From NCBI RefSeq assembly GCF_017310015.1, contig NZ_CP022297.1, positions 1,736,001 through 1,800,000 of the forward strand: a DNA stretch of 64,000 nucleotides, read 5' to 3'. Position 1 is the stretch's first letter. Each line of letters opens with the position of its first letter. Origin of the DNA: Marinobacterium iners. GTDB taxonomy: Bacteria > Pseudomonadota > Gammaproteobacteria > Pseudomonadales > Balneatricaceae. The translations under genes were made by a program, and so were the position numbers. A model generated the notes under the pieces. It saw only the letters and a program-made list of their open reading frames with translations, was not told the DNA's origin and did no database searches. Of the stretch, positions 50,873-59,904 are shown in pieces.

Positions 50873-51916
50873 ATGTTGAGCAAGCAGGACATCGACGATC
50901 GCATTCTGGTGCAGGAGCATTTTGCTCAGGAGCACCTGCCGCAGCAGATGGGATCTGCCGAGATTGAGCAGTACAAGAGCAGGATCCGTCAGCTCCTGAA
51001 AGAAAAGGATGCCTGTCTGGTAGCACATTATTATACCGATGACCTGATTCAGCAGCTTGCAGATGAAACCGGTGGCTGTGTTTCCGACTCTCTGGAGATG
51101 GCGCGCTTTGGCTCACGCCACCCGGCCTCAACTCTGATTGTGGCTGGTGTGCGTTTCATGGGTGAAACGGCCAAAATCCTGAACCCGGAAAAACGCATTT
51201 TGATGCCGACGCTTGAAGCAACCTGCTCTCTGGATATAGGCTGTCCTGCCGATGAGTTTTCGGCGTTCTGTGATCAGTATCCCGATCATGAAGTGGTCGT
51301 TTATGCCAACACCTCTGCAGCCGTTAAGGCGCGCGCTGACTGGGTGGTGACCTCGAGTATTGCGCTTAAGGTAGTGGAATATCTGGCCGATCAGGGCAAG
51401 AAAATCATTTGGGCGCCGGATAAGCATCTGGGTGAATACGTCCGTAAGGAAACCGGTGCCGAGATGATTCTTTGGGATGGCAGCTGCATTGTCCATGAAG
51501 AGTTCAAGGCAAAGGGGATTCTGGATCTGAAGCGGGTCTACCCGGATGCGGCGGTGCTGGTTCATCCCGAGTCACCGGACGCTGTGGTCCAGATTGCTGA
51601 TGCCGTTGGCTCTACCAGTCAGTTGATCAAGGCGGCGCACGACCTGCCAAATGAAACTTTCATCGTTGCAACTGATCGAGGCATTTTCTACAAGATGCAA
51701 CAGGCTGCTCCCGGCAAGCGCTTCCTTGAAGCTCCTACAGGTGGCTCAGGCGCAACCTGCCGCAGCTGTGCGCACTGCCCCTGGATGGCGATGAACGGAC
51801 TGGATAATATCGTTGCCGCTCTGGAGCATGGTGTCGATGAAATCCACGTTGATGCGGAGCTCGCGCGCCGAGCGCTAAAGCCGCTGCAGCGGATGCTGGA
51901 TTTTTCAGCCAGCTGA
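50873..51916 (+). CDS. nadA: Quinolinate synthase
   Basis: A 347-residue [4Fe-4S] enzyme that condenses iminoaspartate with dihydroxyacetone phosphate to quinolinate for NAD synthesis. Motifs VAHYYTDDLIQQLADETGG, SDSLEMARFG, GVRFMGETAKIL and the cluster Cys in EATCSLDIGCPADE and CRSCAHCPWMAMN. The ATG at 50873 is chosen since upstream sequence in frame runs through a tRNA gene. Ribosome site is weak. Confidence 0.96.
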   Translation: MLSKQDIDDRILVQEHFAQEHLPQQMGSAEIEQYKSRIRQLLKEKDACLVAHYYTDDLIQQLADETGGCVSDSLEMARFGSRHPASTLIVAGVRFMGETAKILNPEKRILMPTLEATCSLDIGCPADEFSAFCDQYPDHEVVVYANTSAAVKARADWVVTSSIALKVVEYLADQGKKIIWAPDKHLGEYVRKETGAEMILWDGSCIVHEEFKAKGILDLKRVYPDAAVLVHPESPDAVVQIADAVGSTSQLIKAAHDLPNETFIVATDRGIFYKMQQAAPGKRFLEAPTGGSGATCRSCAHCPWMAMNGLDNIVAALEHGVDEIHVDAELARRALKPLQRMLDFSAS

Positions 51917-51926
51917 TATCACGTTT

Positions 51927-51963
51927 CAGGAGGCGCTGCTTATCAAATGAGCAGCGCCTCCTG
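51927..51963. terminator. Strong hairpin between convergent nadA and bepA
   Basis: A perfect 14-bp stem (51927-51940 with 51950-51963) and 9-nt loop. There is no T tract in either direction, but the position between two convergent genes suggests a shared end. Confidence 0.6.
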
Positions 51964-51978
51964 ATCTCAAGTCTGCTT

Positions 51979-53430
51979 TTAAAACTGTTCCTTCATTTCC
52001 TGCCGCAGCGCTTTTGCTTCCTGCTCGCGTTGCTCCAATCTGGCCCTGTCTGAGTCGGTCAGATCCTTTTCCCGTGCGGCGTACTCAAGCTGTTTCAGTG
52101 CCAGATCAAACTGTGCCGTCAGCAGGAAATACTCTATTCGTGCTTCATGTACGGCAAGAATATTACCGGCAAGCCCTTCCGCTTCAGCCAGTTCAAACCA
52201 GATCAGCGTGTCGGTTGGGTAGTCACGAGTCAGTTGCTTGTAGATGCGTATGGCCTGCTGTAATTGGCCTGTCTCACGAAGTGCTCGTGCATGCAGGGTA
52301 CGTACCGGGCGGCTGTCGGGGTAAAGTGCAATCAACTCCCTGGAAATCTCCAACGCACTGGCTGAATCGGCCGCTGCCAGAAAACGCTCAACTCGGCTCA
52401 ACAGCAGCCATGGGTGTCGACGTGCAGAGGCGTCCAGTGTGTTCCAGGTTTTATCGGCAAGAGCAAAGTCGGCAGCCGCAATGGCGGCCAACATCAGACC
52501 ATAACGATTATGCAGCTGGTCAGAATCTTGAGTTGCAGCGCGGAAAGTGGCAAGTGCCTTCTGCGGGGATTCGCTGTGATGAACCTGCATGCGGGCACGA
52601 ATTAAATTGAAGTCGCTGTTGTCGGCATGTGACTGTACTTCCGGTAACTGGCTTGCACGGTTGAGCGAGTCGGCTATGCGTGACTCAGTCACGGGGTGTG
52701 TCAGCAAAAATTCGGGCGGACGCTGCCCATAGAAGCGATAGTTGCGCTGCAGGCGCGAAAACATCTGTGGCATGGTGTGTGGGTCGATGCCGGCCTCGAC
52801 CAGCGTCTGCATGCCAACACGGTCCGCTTCCTGCTCATTGCGACGACTGAATGCCAACTGCCCCTGTGCATTGGCGCCCATGGTTGAAGACAGGACGGCC
52901 ATGCCGCCTTGGGTATCGGCTGCCGCTACCAGAATACTGGCAAGCAGGCCTGCCAGCATCAGCGGGCGGTTGCGTCGCTCCTCCTCAAGCCTCTGAGCAT
53001 AATGGCGCTGACTCAGGTGGGCCAACTCGTGTGCAATCACCGAAGCCAGTTCGCCTTCGGTTTCAGCAGCCAGCAGCAGTCCGCTGTGGATGCCAATGAT
53101 GCCGCCGGGAACGGCAAAGGCGTTAAAGGTTGGGTTATCAAGCAAAAACAGTTCAAGCCGGCGATCCTGCACCTGACTTTTCGGTAGCAAGCGCCACAAC
53201 AGGTCTTCAAGGTACTGATAGCTGATCGGGTCGTCCAGCAGTGGGGCCTGGGCACGAAGAATGCGCGCCCAGTTGCGGCCCAAGCGGTATTCGGCGTCCA
53301 GGCTGACGGTTGCGGAGCTGGCATCATTCAATACCGGCAAATCGGTACTGGCAGTGCCGGTAGCGGGCAGGAGGGCGGTGGAAAAGCAGGTTGCTGCCAC
53401 CAATAGTGTTTGCATCAGTCTTCGCATCAT
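51979..53430 (-). CDS. bepA: Periplasmic M48 metalloprotease with TPR repeats, BepA-like
   Basis: A 483-residue secreted protease/chaperone. Signal peptide (RRLMQTLLVAATCFSTALLP, cut near residue 26). Zinc site HELAHLSQRH (about residue 135) with the third ligand Glu in RRNEQEADRVGMQ. The C-terminal half (about 290-480) is TPR-rich, the plan of BepA/YfgC, which controls LPS and BAM assembly. The start at 53430 gives a proper signal peptide; 29 codons of upstream open frame do not. Confidence 0.93.
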   Translation of the reverse strand: MMRRLMQTLLVAATCFSTALLPATGTASTDLPVLNDASSATVSLDAEYRLGRNWARILRAQAPLLDDPISYQYLEDLLWRLLPKSQVQDRRLELFLLDNPTFNAFAVPGGIIGIHSGLLLAAETEGELASVIAHELAHLSQRHYAQRLEEERRNRPLMLAGLLASILVAAADTQGGMAVLSSTMGANAQGQLAFSRRNEQEADRVGMQTLVEAGIDPHTMPQMFSRLQRNYRFYGQRPPEFLLTHPVTESRIADSLNRASQLPEVQSHADNSDFNLIRARMQVHHSESPQKALATFRAATQDSDQLHNRYGLMLAAIAAADFALADKTWNTLDASARRHPWLLLSRVERFLAAADSASALEISRELIALYPDSRPVRTLHARALRETGQLQQAIRIYKQLTRDYPTDTLIWFELAEAEGLAGNILAVHEARIEYFLLTAQFDLALKQLEYAAREKDLTDSDRARLEQREQEAKALRQEMKEQF

Positions 53431-53515
53431 TCTACCGCTGTCAGAATTATCTTGCCGGGTATTATGGTATATAGTGCTTGCCACCCAAGGCCAGTGATTT
53501 ACGGGAGTTTTCTGC

Positions 53516-53761
53516 ATGTCATCGCCGCCATTTGATCACGAACTGGATACCAGTGGCCTCAGTTGCCCCATGCCGCTGCTCAAGGCCAAGCTTGCCTTGC
53601 ATCAGCTTGAGCCGGGGCAGGTTTTGAAAGTGATTGCCACTGATGCTGGTTCGCTGCGGGATTTTCCTGCCTATGCTCGGGTTTCTGACCATGAGTTACT
53701 GCAGACGTTCAGCGGTGAGCAGTGTTATATCTATTGGATCCGGCGTGGAGCCGGCACCTGA
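53516..53761 (+). CDS. TusA/SirA-like sulfurtransferase domain protein
   Basis: An 81-residue TusA-fold protein with the hallmark LDTSGLSCPMPLLKAKLAL, where Cys is the sulfur-carrying residue. It may relay sulfur for tRNA thiolation or other sulfur transfer. The position beside perM is common in Pseudomonas relatives. Divergent from bepA; ATG 53516 with GGGAG upstream. Not necessarily the true TusA. Confidence 0.88.
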   Translation: MSSPPFDHELDTSGLSCPMPLLKAKLALHQLEPGQVLKVIATDAGSLRDFPAYARVSDHELLQTFSGEQCYIYWIRRGAGT

Positions 53762-53770
53762 GGAGTATCA

Positions 53771-54856
53771 ATGCGCAAGATTTTCAGTAAATGGATAGAT
53801 CGATACTTTTCCGATGAAGAGGCCTTGTTCTTGTTCCTGCTTCTCGCAGGTGGGCTTCTTGTTATTTTGTTTCTGGGGCAGCCACTGGCCCCGGTGATTG
53901 CGAGTGTTATTCTGGCGTTTCTGATGCAAGGGGTGGTTGACTGGCTGCAACGGCGTGGAGTTGCTCACCTGCTCGCCGTCAGCGCGGTATTTGTGCTGTT
54001 TATCGGGTTTCTCAGTGCCTTTCTGGTTTTCGTGCTGCCGATCATCTGGCAGCAGATGGTTAATCTGTTCAATGAAGCCCCTCGTATGGTCAGCGAGGTG
54101 CAGAACCTGCTTCTGGTCTTGCCAGAACGCTATCCAGAACTGATTTCCGAAACCCAGGTCAGGGAAATTATTTCGGCTGCCGCCACTGAGTTGAGCCGGC
54201 TGGGCCAATGGGTACTGACCTTTTCGCTTAATTCGATCACCAGCATCATAACCCTTTTGATCTATCTGATTCTGGTGCCGATACTGGTATTTTTCTTTTT
54301 GAAGGATGGTCGAAAGTTGATTTCTGGCTGGACCGCTTTTCTGCCTGAAAAGCGTCAAATGATGACCAGTGTATGGCATGAGATGGATGTGCAGATTGCC
54401 AATTATGTGCGGGGCAAATCGATCGAGATATTGATTGTGGGTGGGGTGAGCTACATTACCTTTGCGCTGTTCGGCCTCAACTACGCGGCTCTTCTGGCCC
54501 TGCTGGTCGGCTTTTCGGTTGTGATTCCCTATATAGGGGCCACGCTGGCAACGCTGCCGGTATTTCTGATTGGCCTTTTCCAGTGGGGCTGGGGCAATGA
54601 TTTGATGTATCTGATGATTGCCTATGCCGTCATTCAGGCGTTGGATGGCAATGTGTTGGTGCCGTTGCTTTTCTCGGAAGCGGTTAACCTGCATCCCGTC
54701 TCGATTATTGTGGCGGTGCTGATTTTTGGCAGCCTGTGGGGTTTTTGGGGCATTTTCTTTGCCATCCCGTTGGCCACGCTGGTCAAGGCGATTGTAAACG
54801 CCTGGCCAAGAGTGGCAGAAGAGTTGGATGCCCCTGCCGAAGAAGGCAGAGGCTGA
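53771..54856 (+). CDS. perM: AI-2E family transporter (PerM-like permease)
   Basis: A 361-residue inner-membrane protein with seven to eight hydrophobic segments: a paired helix near 18-60, a long amphipathic middle region, and a C-terminal block (GFSVVIPYIGATLATLPVFL, VIQALDGNVLVPLLFSEAV) characteristic of UPF0118/PerM. Some members export autoinducer-2, others are Na+(Li+)/H+ antiporters, so the substrate is open. AGGAG stands 5 nt before the start, 9 nt behind the TusA-like gene. Confidence 0.88.
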   Translation: MRKIFSKWIDRYFSDEEALFLFLLLAGGLLVILFLGQPLAPVIASVILAFLMQGVVDWLQRRGVAHLLAVSAVFVLFIGFLSAFLVFVLPIIWQQMVNLFNEAPRMVSEVQNLLLVLPERYPELISETQVREIISAAATELSRLGQWVLTFSLNSITSIITLLIYLILVPILVFFFLKDGRKLISGWTAFLPEKRQMMTSVWHEMDVQIANYVRGKSIEILIVGGVSYITFALFGLNYAALLALLVGFSVVIPYIGATLATLPVFLIGLFQWGWGNDLMYLMIAYAVIQALDGNVLVPLLFSEAVNLHPVSIIVAVLIFGSLWGFWGIFFAIPLATLVKAIVNAWPRVAEELDAPAEEGRG

Positions 54857-54862
54857 GTCGGT

Positions 54863-55330
54863 TCAGAGTGCCTGCACAGCCTGCAGTACTTCTGCTGCAT
54901 GCCCTTTGACCTTAACCTTGCGCCATTCCTGGCGCAGTATCCCTTCCTTGTCGATCAGAAAGGTGCTGCGTTCAACCCCCAGTGATTCACGGCCATACAT
55001 TTTCTTCAACTTTATGACATCAAACAGCTGACACAGGGTTTCGTCCTTGTCGCTGATCAGCTCGAAGGGGAAGGACTGCTTAGCCTTGAAATTCTCGTGG
55101 CTTTTAATGCCATCACGGGATACGCCAAAGATTTCTGTATCCAGCGCCTGAAACGCTTCATACAGGTCACGAAAATCCTGACCTTCAGTGGTGCAACCCG
55201 GTGTACTGTCTTTTGGATAGAAATAGAGTACGACGTTTTTACCGCGCAGTGTGCTCAGTTTGACTTCGGTGTCACTGGTTGCGTTGGCGGTAAAATCGGG
55301 TACGGCTTGGTCGATAACCGGTGCTGTCAT
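54863..55330 (-). CDS. bcp: Thiol peroxidase Bcp (peroxiredoxin Q)
   Basis: A 155-residue peroxiredoxin. Peroxidatic Cys in YPKDSTPGCTTEGQDF (about residue 45). The residue five positions on, often a second Cys in Bcp, is Asp here, so it is probably a 1-Cys or atypical variant. Reduces hydroperoxides in the cytosol. Divergent from dapA, the order seen in many gammaproteobacteria, and convergent with perM, 6 nt apart. Confidence 0.95.
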   Translation of the reverse strand: MTAPVIDQAVPDFTANATSDTEVKLSTLRGKNVVLYFYPKDSTPGCTTEGQDFRDLYEAFQALDTEIFGVSRDGIKSHENFKAKQSFPFELISDKDETLCQLFDVIKLKKMYGRESLGVERSTFLIDKEGILRQEWRKVKVKGHAAEVLQAVQAL

Positions 55331-55510
55331 GTTGTTCTGTCCTCGAAAATGAAAAAGTCACCCTCACTACTACGCTAGCCGGGCATAATTCGTTTAGAAT
55401 GATCGGTCTATTACGATAGCAAAAAAGTGCTGGCTGGTTGAGGCTGTTTGTCTGGACCGGTAGCATGAAGCGGCAACCTGAGAGTTCTCAAATTCAAGAT
55501 GGAGACAGAG

Positions 55511-56386
55511 ATGATTCGCGGCAGTATTGTAGCGCTCGTGACCCCTATGACAGCCAATGGTGATATCGACTGGCCAGCGCTGGACAAAATCGTGGATTTT
55601 CATCTCGACAAGGGTACCGATGCCATCGTGGCAGTCGGTACCACAGGCGAGTCTCCTACGCTGGACTACGATGAGCACCTGGATGTGATCCGTGCGATCA
55701 TCAATCGGGTCGGAGGCCGTATTCCGGTCATCGCTGGCACTGGTGCCAACTCCACCCAGGAGGCGATTGAGTTGACCGAGCGAGCTGCTAAAGCGGGTGC
55801 TGACGCCTGCCTGCTGGTAACCCCTTACTATAACAAGCCAACCCAGGAAGGCCTGTACCAGCACTTCAAGGCGATAGCCGAGGCCGTTGATATTCCCCAG
55901 ATCCTTTATAATGTTCCGGGCCGCACAGCCTGCGACATGCTGCCGGATACCGTGCTGCGGTTGAGCCAGATCGCTAATATCGTGGGTATAAAGGAAGCAA
56001 CCGGTGATCTGGATCGCGCACGTGAATTGATCAATAAGGTGCCGACCGACTTTGCTGTCTACTCCGGTGACGATGCGACTGCAATCGAGCTGATCCTGAT
56101 GGGTGGTCAGGGCAATATCTCCGTTACAGCCAACGTGGCGCCTACCGAAATGGCAGAGTTGTGTCGTTTCGGTCTGCAGGGTGATACGGAAGCGGCTCGT
56201 GAGCTGCAGGCGAAATTGATGCCGCTGCACAAGAATCTGTTCGTTGAGGCCAACCCGATTCCCGTCAAATGGGCCATGACTGAAATGAAACTGATCGACT
56301 CCGGTATCCGTCTGCCTTTGACAATTCTGTCTGAGCAGTACCACGAGCTGGTCCGCAATTCCCTGCGTGAATCCGGCATCATTTGA
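55511..56386 (+). CDS. dapA: 4-hydroxy-tetrahydrodipicolinate synthase
   Basis: A 291-residue TIM-barrel aldolase, first step of the lysine/diaminopimelate branch. Schiff-base Lys in IVGIKEATGDL, catalytic Tyr in ILYNVPGRTACDM, and VGTTGESPTLDYDEH. The ATG at 55511 has GGAG 6 nt upstream; the longer start 4 codons earlier lies on that site. Followed by bamC after 11 nt, a conserved pair. Confidence 0.97.
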   Translation: MIRGSIVALVTPMTANGDIDWPALDKIVDFHLDKGTDAIVAVGTTGESPTLDYDEHLDVIRAIINRVGGRIPVIAGTGANSTQEAIELTERAAKAGADACLLVTPYYNKPTQEGLYQHFKAIAEAVDIPQILYNVPGRTACDMLPDTVLRLSQIANIVGIKEATGDLDRARELINKVPTDFAVYSGDDATAIELILMGGQGNISVTANVAPTEMAELCRFGLQGDTEAARELQAKLMPLHKNLFVEANPIPVKWAMTEMKLIDSGIRLPLTILSEQYHELVRNSLRESGII

Positions 56387-56397
56387 CAGGAATCGTC

Positions 56398-57795
56398 ATG
56401 CATAATTTCCGAACCATTTGTTTTCCGGCAGGCCTGATTGCGCTGTTAGCGCTCTCAGGCTGTGGCATGGTCAAGAACAACCCTGTTTATGGTGAAAACG
56501 GTGTGATCCGTGACCGCAGCCAGGATTACGAACTTGCCAGCGGCAATGAGCGTTTGCAGTTGCCGCCTCACCTGCGTGCCAAACAGATGCAGGAACAGCT
56601 GGTAGTGCCTGACGTGGGTGTAACCGCAACTCGCAGTGACAGCGACTTCAGGGTGCCTCGCCCGGAATTCTTTTACGCGGAATCCGGCAGCGACACGGTC
56701 AACTTTCGACGTGAAGACGGTGAGAAGTTGATTGTTGTGGATGAGCCGATTGCGGATGTCTGGCTAAAGGCGCAGGACTTCTGGGCGTTCAACAACATTG
56801 ACATCAGTCGTGCCGATCCTCGCCAGGGGGTAATGGAAACCGACTGGATTCGTTTGGATGGTCGTGAGTACAGTTTTGTTGACCGTTGGGTCAAGCGGCT
56901 AACGTTGCAGACTGTTGAAGGCCCAACCCAAAACAAGCTGCGCATGAGTCTGCGTCCCGATCCGGATGATTACGGCCGTACGGCTGTACGGCTGAAGCAT
57001 GTACAATATCCGGATGGAGCCGATGTAGCCAATATCAACTGGGAACAACAGGCACGTGATGTAGAGTACAAGTCGGACATGATGTTCGAGCTGCTGCGTT
57101 ACCTGAGCAAGTCTACCGGACAGCAGACAGCCAACACCTACACGGCAATGCAACAGCAACGTGCGCAGCGACCTCTGCTTGGGCGTGACTCCCGTGGCAA
57201 CCCTGTCTTGCGGATCAACTCAGACATTGACCAAGCATGGCAGCAAGTCAGTGATGCCCTGGATGAGGCAGAAGTGGATGTGGGTACTCGTGATCAGTCT
57301 GCTGGCCTGTTCTATCTTACCTACACTACAACTACGCCTTTTGATGACACCGAGAAGATGGGCTTTTTCGAATGGCTGCACTCCGATCGAGGCGATATCA
57401 AGCTGGATACCAGCATGATCAGTGCGGCCCTGGGTGGCAGTGAGGAAGGTGAGGACGGTATCAGTTACAGTTCGACGGGTGCGAGCCCCAGCAGTGATAC
57501 TGAAGACGAAGCACCTATGGACAATGACCTCTCCGATCCGAACAACCCCGCTAACCAGCAAGGTTATAAAATCTGGTTTGCCGGTAAGGTTGTCTATGTG
57601 TTCGGTAACGGTGACAGTGGAAACTATAATGCTGAAACCGGCAACTACGAGCATACCGGACGTTACCAGTTGCGACTCAACCGTACCCGGACCGGTGTAT
57701 TCTTGTCGGTACTGAACGACCAGGGTCTGGAAGCTGCTCCGGTTGTGGCTGAAGAGATTCTCTGGACAGTGAAGGATCAGCTGCCACAGAACTGA
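56398..57795 (+). CDS. bamC: Outer membrane assembly lipoprotein BamC (NlpB)
   Basis: A 465-residue lipoprotein, signal with lipobox LSGC (Cys22), then the unstructured BamD-binding segment (about 25-90) and two helix-grip domains. About 100 residues longer than E. coli BamC; the extra length is an acidic Ser/Asp/Glu-rich insert (about 345-385) in the second domain. Part of the BAM complex. AGGA 6 nt before the ATG. Confidence 0.92.
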   Translation: MHNFRTICFPAGLIALLALSGCGMVKNNPVYGENGVIRDRSQDYELASGNERLQLPPHLRAKQMQEQLVVPDVGVTATRSDSDFRVPRPEFFYAESGSDTVNFRREDGEKLIVVDEPIADVWLKAQDFWAFNNIDISRADPRQGVMETDWIRLDGREYSFVDRWVKRLTLQTVEGPTQNKLRMSLRPDPDDYGRTAVRLKHVQYPDGADVANINWEQQARDVEYKSDMMFELLRYLSKSTGQQTANTYTAMQQQRAQRPLLGRDSRGNPVLRINSDIDQAWQQVSDALDEAEVDVGTRDQSAGLFYLTYTTTTPFDDTEKMGFFEWLHSDRGDIKLDTSMISAALGGSEEGEDGISYSSTGASPSSDTEDEAPMDNDLSDPNNPANQQGYKIWFAGKVVYVFGNGDSGNYNAETGNYEHTGRYQLRLNRTRTGVFLSVLNDQGLEAAPVVAEEILWTVKDQLPQN

Positions 57796-57816
57796 GTCAG
57801 GTATGACTGCGGAAAC

Positions 57817-57847
57817 AAAAATGGAGGCTTGTGCCTCCATTTTTTTT
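57817..57847. terminator. Bidirectional terminator between bamC and rluA
   Basis: ATGGAGGC (57821-57828) pairs with GCCTCCAT (57833-57840), flanked by an A run on the left and T7 on the right, so it works for both convergent genes. Confidence 0.95.
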
Positions 57848-57849
57848 AA

Positions 57850-58470
57850 TCAGAATGGGCAGTCAGAGTCGAATTCGAGCCAGTTCCCGCTTGCGGGATG
57901 GTTCAAGGCCAGATGCTCGGCATGCAGTAGCAGGCGAGGTGAGAGCATAACAATCTCATCAGGCGCATAAAATTCATCACCTAGGATAGGGTGACCCAAA
58001 GCCAGCATATGTACCCGCAGTTGGTGCGAACGACCGGTATGTGGGAACAGCAGTACCCGGCTACGATCACCGCAGCGTTCAATACACCGCCAGAGAGTGA
58101 GGGCGGCCTTGCCTTCAATCATGTCGACCATCTGCTTCGGGCGTCGCTCCCAGTCACAGCGCAGAGGCAGTTCAACCGTGCCTTCATTTTGCACGGGCTC
58201 GCCTGCGATTATCGCCTGATAACGCTTCTTCGGTATGCGTTCCTGAAACTGGATGCTCAGCGCTCTGTGGCTGTCTGCCGTCAGGGCCAGTACCATCAGG
58301 CCTGATGTGGCCTGGTCCAGGCGGTGTACGATGCGCGCAGTCGGATGTTTCTGTTGTACACGATGCCAAACGCAGTCTTGCTTGTCGGGACCACGGCCCG
58401 GCACGGAAAGAAGCCCTGTCGGCTTGCTCACAACCACCATCTGTTGATCCTGATAGAGGTATTCGATCAC
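57850..58470 (-). CDS. rluA: Pseudouridine synthase RluA
   Basis: A 206-residue pseudouridine synthase without an S4 domain, the size of the dual-specificity RluA that modifies 23S rRNA 746 and tRNA position 32. Catalytic Asp in RIVHRLDQATSGLMV; later motifs KKRYQAII and HTGRSHQLRVHMLALGHPI. GTG start, coupled to rlmD through a GTGA overlap of 4 nt. Family paralogues make the exact target uncertain. Confidence 0.9.
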   Translation of the reverse strand: MIEYLYQDQQMVVVSKPTGLLSVPGRGPDKQDCVWHRVQQKHPTARIVHRLDQATSGLMVLALTADSHRALSIQFQERIPKKRYQAIIAGEPVQNEGTVELPLRCDWERRPKQMVDMIEGKAALTLWRCIERCGDRSRVLLFPHTGRSHQLRVHMLALGHPILGDEFYAPDEIVMLSPRLLLHAEHLALNHPASGNWLEFDSDCPF

Positions 58471-59819
58471 GGTGTACGCTCAAGCAGCAGCATGGATTCG
58501 ACATGAGAGGTTTGGGGGAATATATCCATAATTCCAAACCGGGTGACACGGTATCCTGCCTGCAACAGCAGGGGCAGGTCCGCGACCAGTGCCGATGGGT
58601 TGCAGGAGATATAGAGCACTTTGCGGGCACCATAGCCAGCCAGCTGCTGCACCGCCTCACGCGCTCCTGTGCGAGGTGGATCGAGCAGGATCAGGTCAAA
58701 GCCGCTGCGGTACCAAGGGGCGTGGACAAAACTTTCACTCAGGTTGGCGCGATAGAATTGAGCGTTATCGAGTCCGGCGCTGGCGGCATTACGCTGAGCC
58801 TGAGCAACCATGTCGGAAGATCCTTCAATACCAACCACCTGGGCGGCTTTCTGTGCCAGAGGCAGGGTGAAGTTGCCGAGCCCGCAGAACAGGTCCAATA
58901 CCCGCTCTTCGGGGCCGGGATCCATCCAGTCAACAGCCTGCCGGACCATCAGCCGGTTCAGGTCGGCATTAACCTGAATGAAGTCGCTGCTGCCAAACGC
59001 AAGCTCAAGCTCGAACTCCGGCAAACTGTAATGGCAGGGGGCTGGGTCAGCTGGAATCGTGGCATCATTGAGCGCGACGATAAGCTGCAGTTGCAATGCA
59101 TCAGCAATAGCCTGCAGGCGCTGCATCAATTCTGTCGAAGGTGAGCGAGTGGCACGAAAGCGAATAAATCCGCTTCGATCACCATGGCTGAGATCAATAT
59201 GAGTCAGCTGACGAACATCCGTGGCGTCTGATAGATGTTGTCGCACCACATCAAACACGGGTTGCAGGCGAGGCTCAAGTATCGGGCACTGGTCGATATT
59301 CAGCAGCTTGTTGCTGCCGCGGCGGCGAAACCCAACCAAAAGTTCACCATCACGCTGGCGCTGGTTCAGGCCGATGCGAGCCGCACGGCGATAGCCAAGC
59401 GGAGCAGCTGTAAGGGCCGGGAACAGCTGCTCTGGCTGTATATCTACACCGGCATAACGTTTGAGCTGGTCCAGTACCTGCTGCTGTTTGTGAAGTCGTT
59501 GCGCAACAATATCAAGATGCTGCAGATCACAACCACCACACTGATCGAAATGGGCGCAGGCGGGCTCACGGCGATCAAGGCTCGAGTGTGTAACCTGGAG
59601 CAGTTCTGCCTCGTCGTAGCGTTTGTGTATTTGTGTCAGACGAACCTGGACCTGCTCTCCAGGCAGTGCGCCTGCTATGAAAGTGGTTTTGCCGTTGTGG
59701 TTGGCAATGCCACGACCTTCATGGCTCAATCGATCCACCGTCAGCTCAAGTGGCGTATCACTCACGACGGCTTTTTTACTGAGCCGGGGAGCGCCAAACT
59801 GAATTCGTTTCCGACTCAT
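58467..59819 (-). CDS. rlmD: 23S rRNA (uracil-1939-C5)-methyltransferase RlmD
   Basis: A 450-residue RumA/RlmD enzyme: N-terminal TRAM domain (about 15-70), [4Fe-4S] Cys in CAHFDQCGGCDLQHL, SAM motif VLDLFCGLGNFTLPLAQK, and the nucleophile Cys in VLYISCNPSALVADL. Start taken at 59819 (MSRKRIQFG); an ATG ten codons upstream is possible. Upstream partner of rluA in a two-gene RNA-modification operon. Confidence 0.94.
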   Translation of the reverse strand: MSRKRIQFGAPRLSKKAVVSDTPLELTVDRLSHEGRGIANHNGKTTFIAGALPGEQVQVRLTQIHKRYDEAELLQVTHSSLDRREPACAHFDQCGGCDLQHLDIVAQRLHKQQQVLDQLKRYAGVDIQPEQLFPALTAAPLGYRRAARIGLNQRQRDGELLVGFRRRGSNKLLNIDQCPILEPRLQPVFDVVRQHLSDATDVRQLTHIDLSHGDRSGFIRFRATRSPSTELMQRLQAIADALQLQLIVALNDATIPADPAPCHYSLPEFELELAFGSSDFIQVNADLNRLMVRQAVDWMDPGPEERVLDLFCGLGNFTLPLAQKAAQVVGIEGSSDMVAQAQRNAASAGLDNAQFYRANLSESFVHAPWYRSGFDLILLDPPRTGAREAVQQLAGYGARKVLYISCNPSALVADLPLLLQAGYRVTRFGIMDIFPQTSHVESMLLLERTP

Positions 59820-59904
59820 GTCATAATTTCCGCTTTGTAAGGCAGACATTCTAGCAACTGCAGGCAGTAGCTGGAATGCACAGGCTCATTGGAGTAGAGG
59901 GCTC

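Noticed and set aside
58305..59144. A 279-codon open frame opposite to rlmD and rluA
   Set aside because: Overlaps two well-identified genes and shows no family motif.
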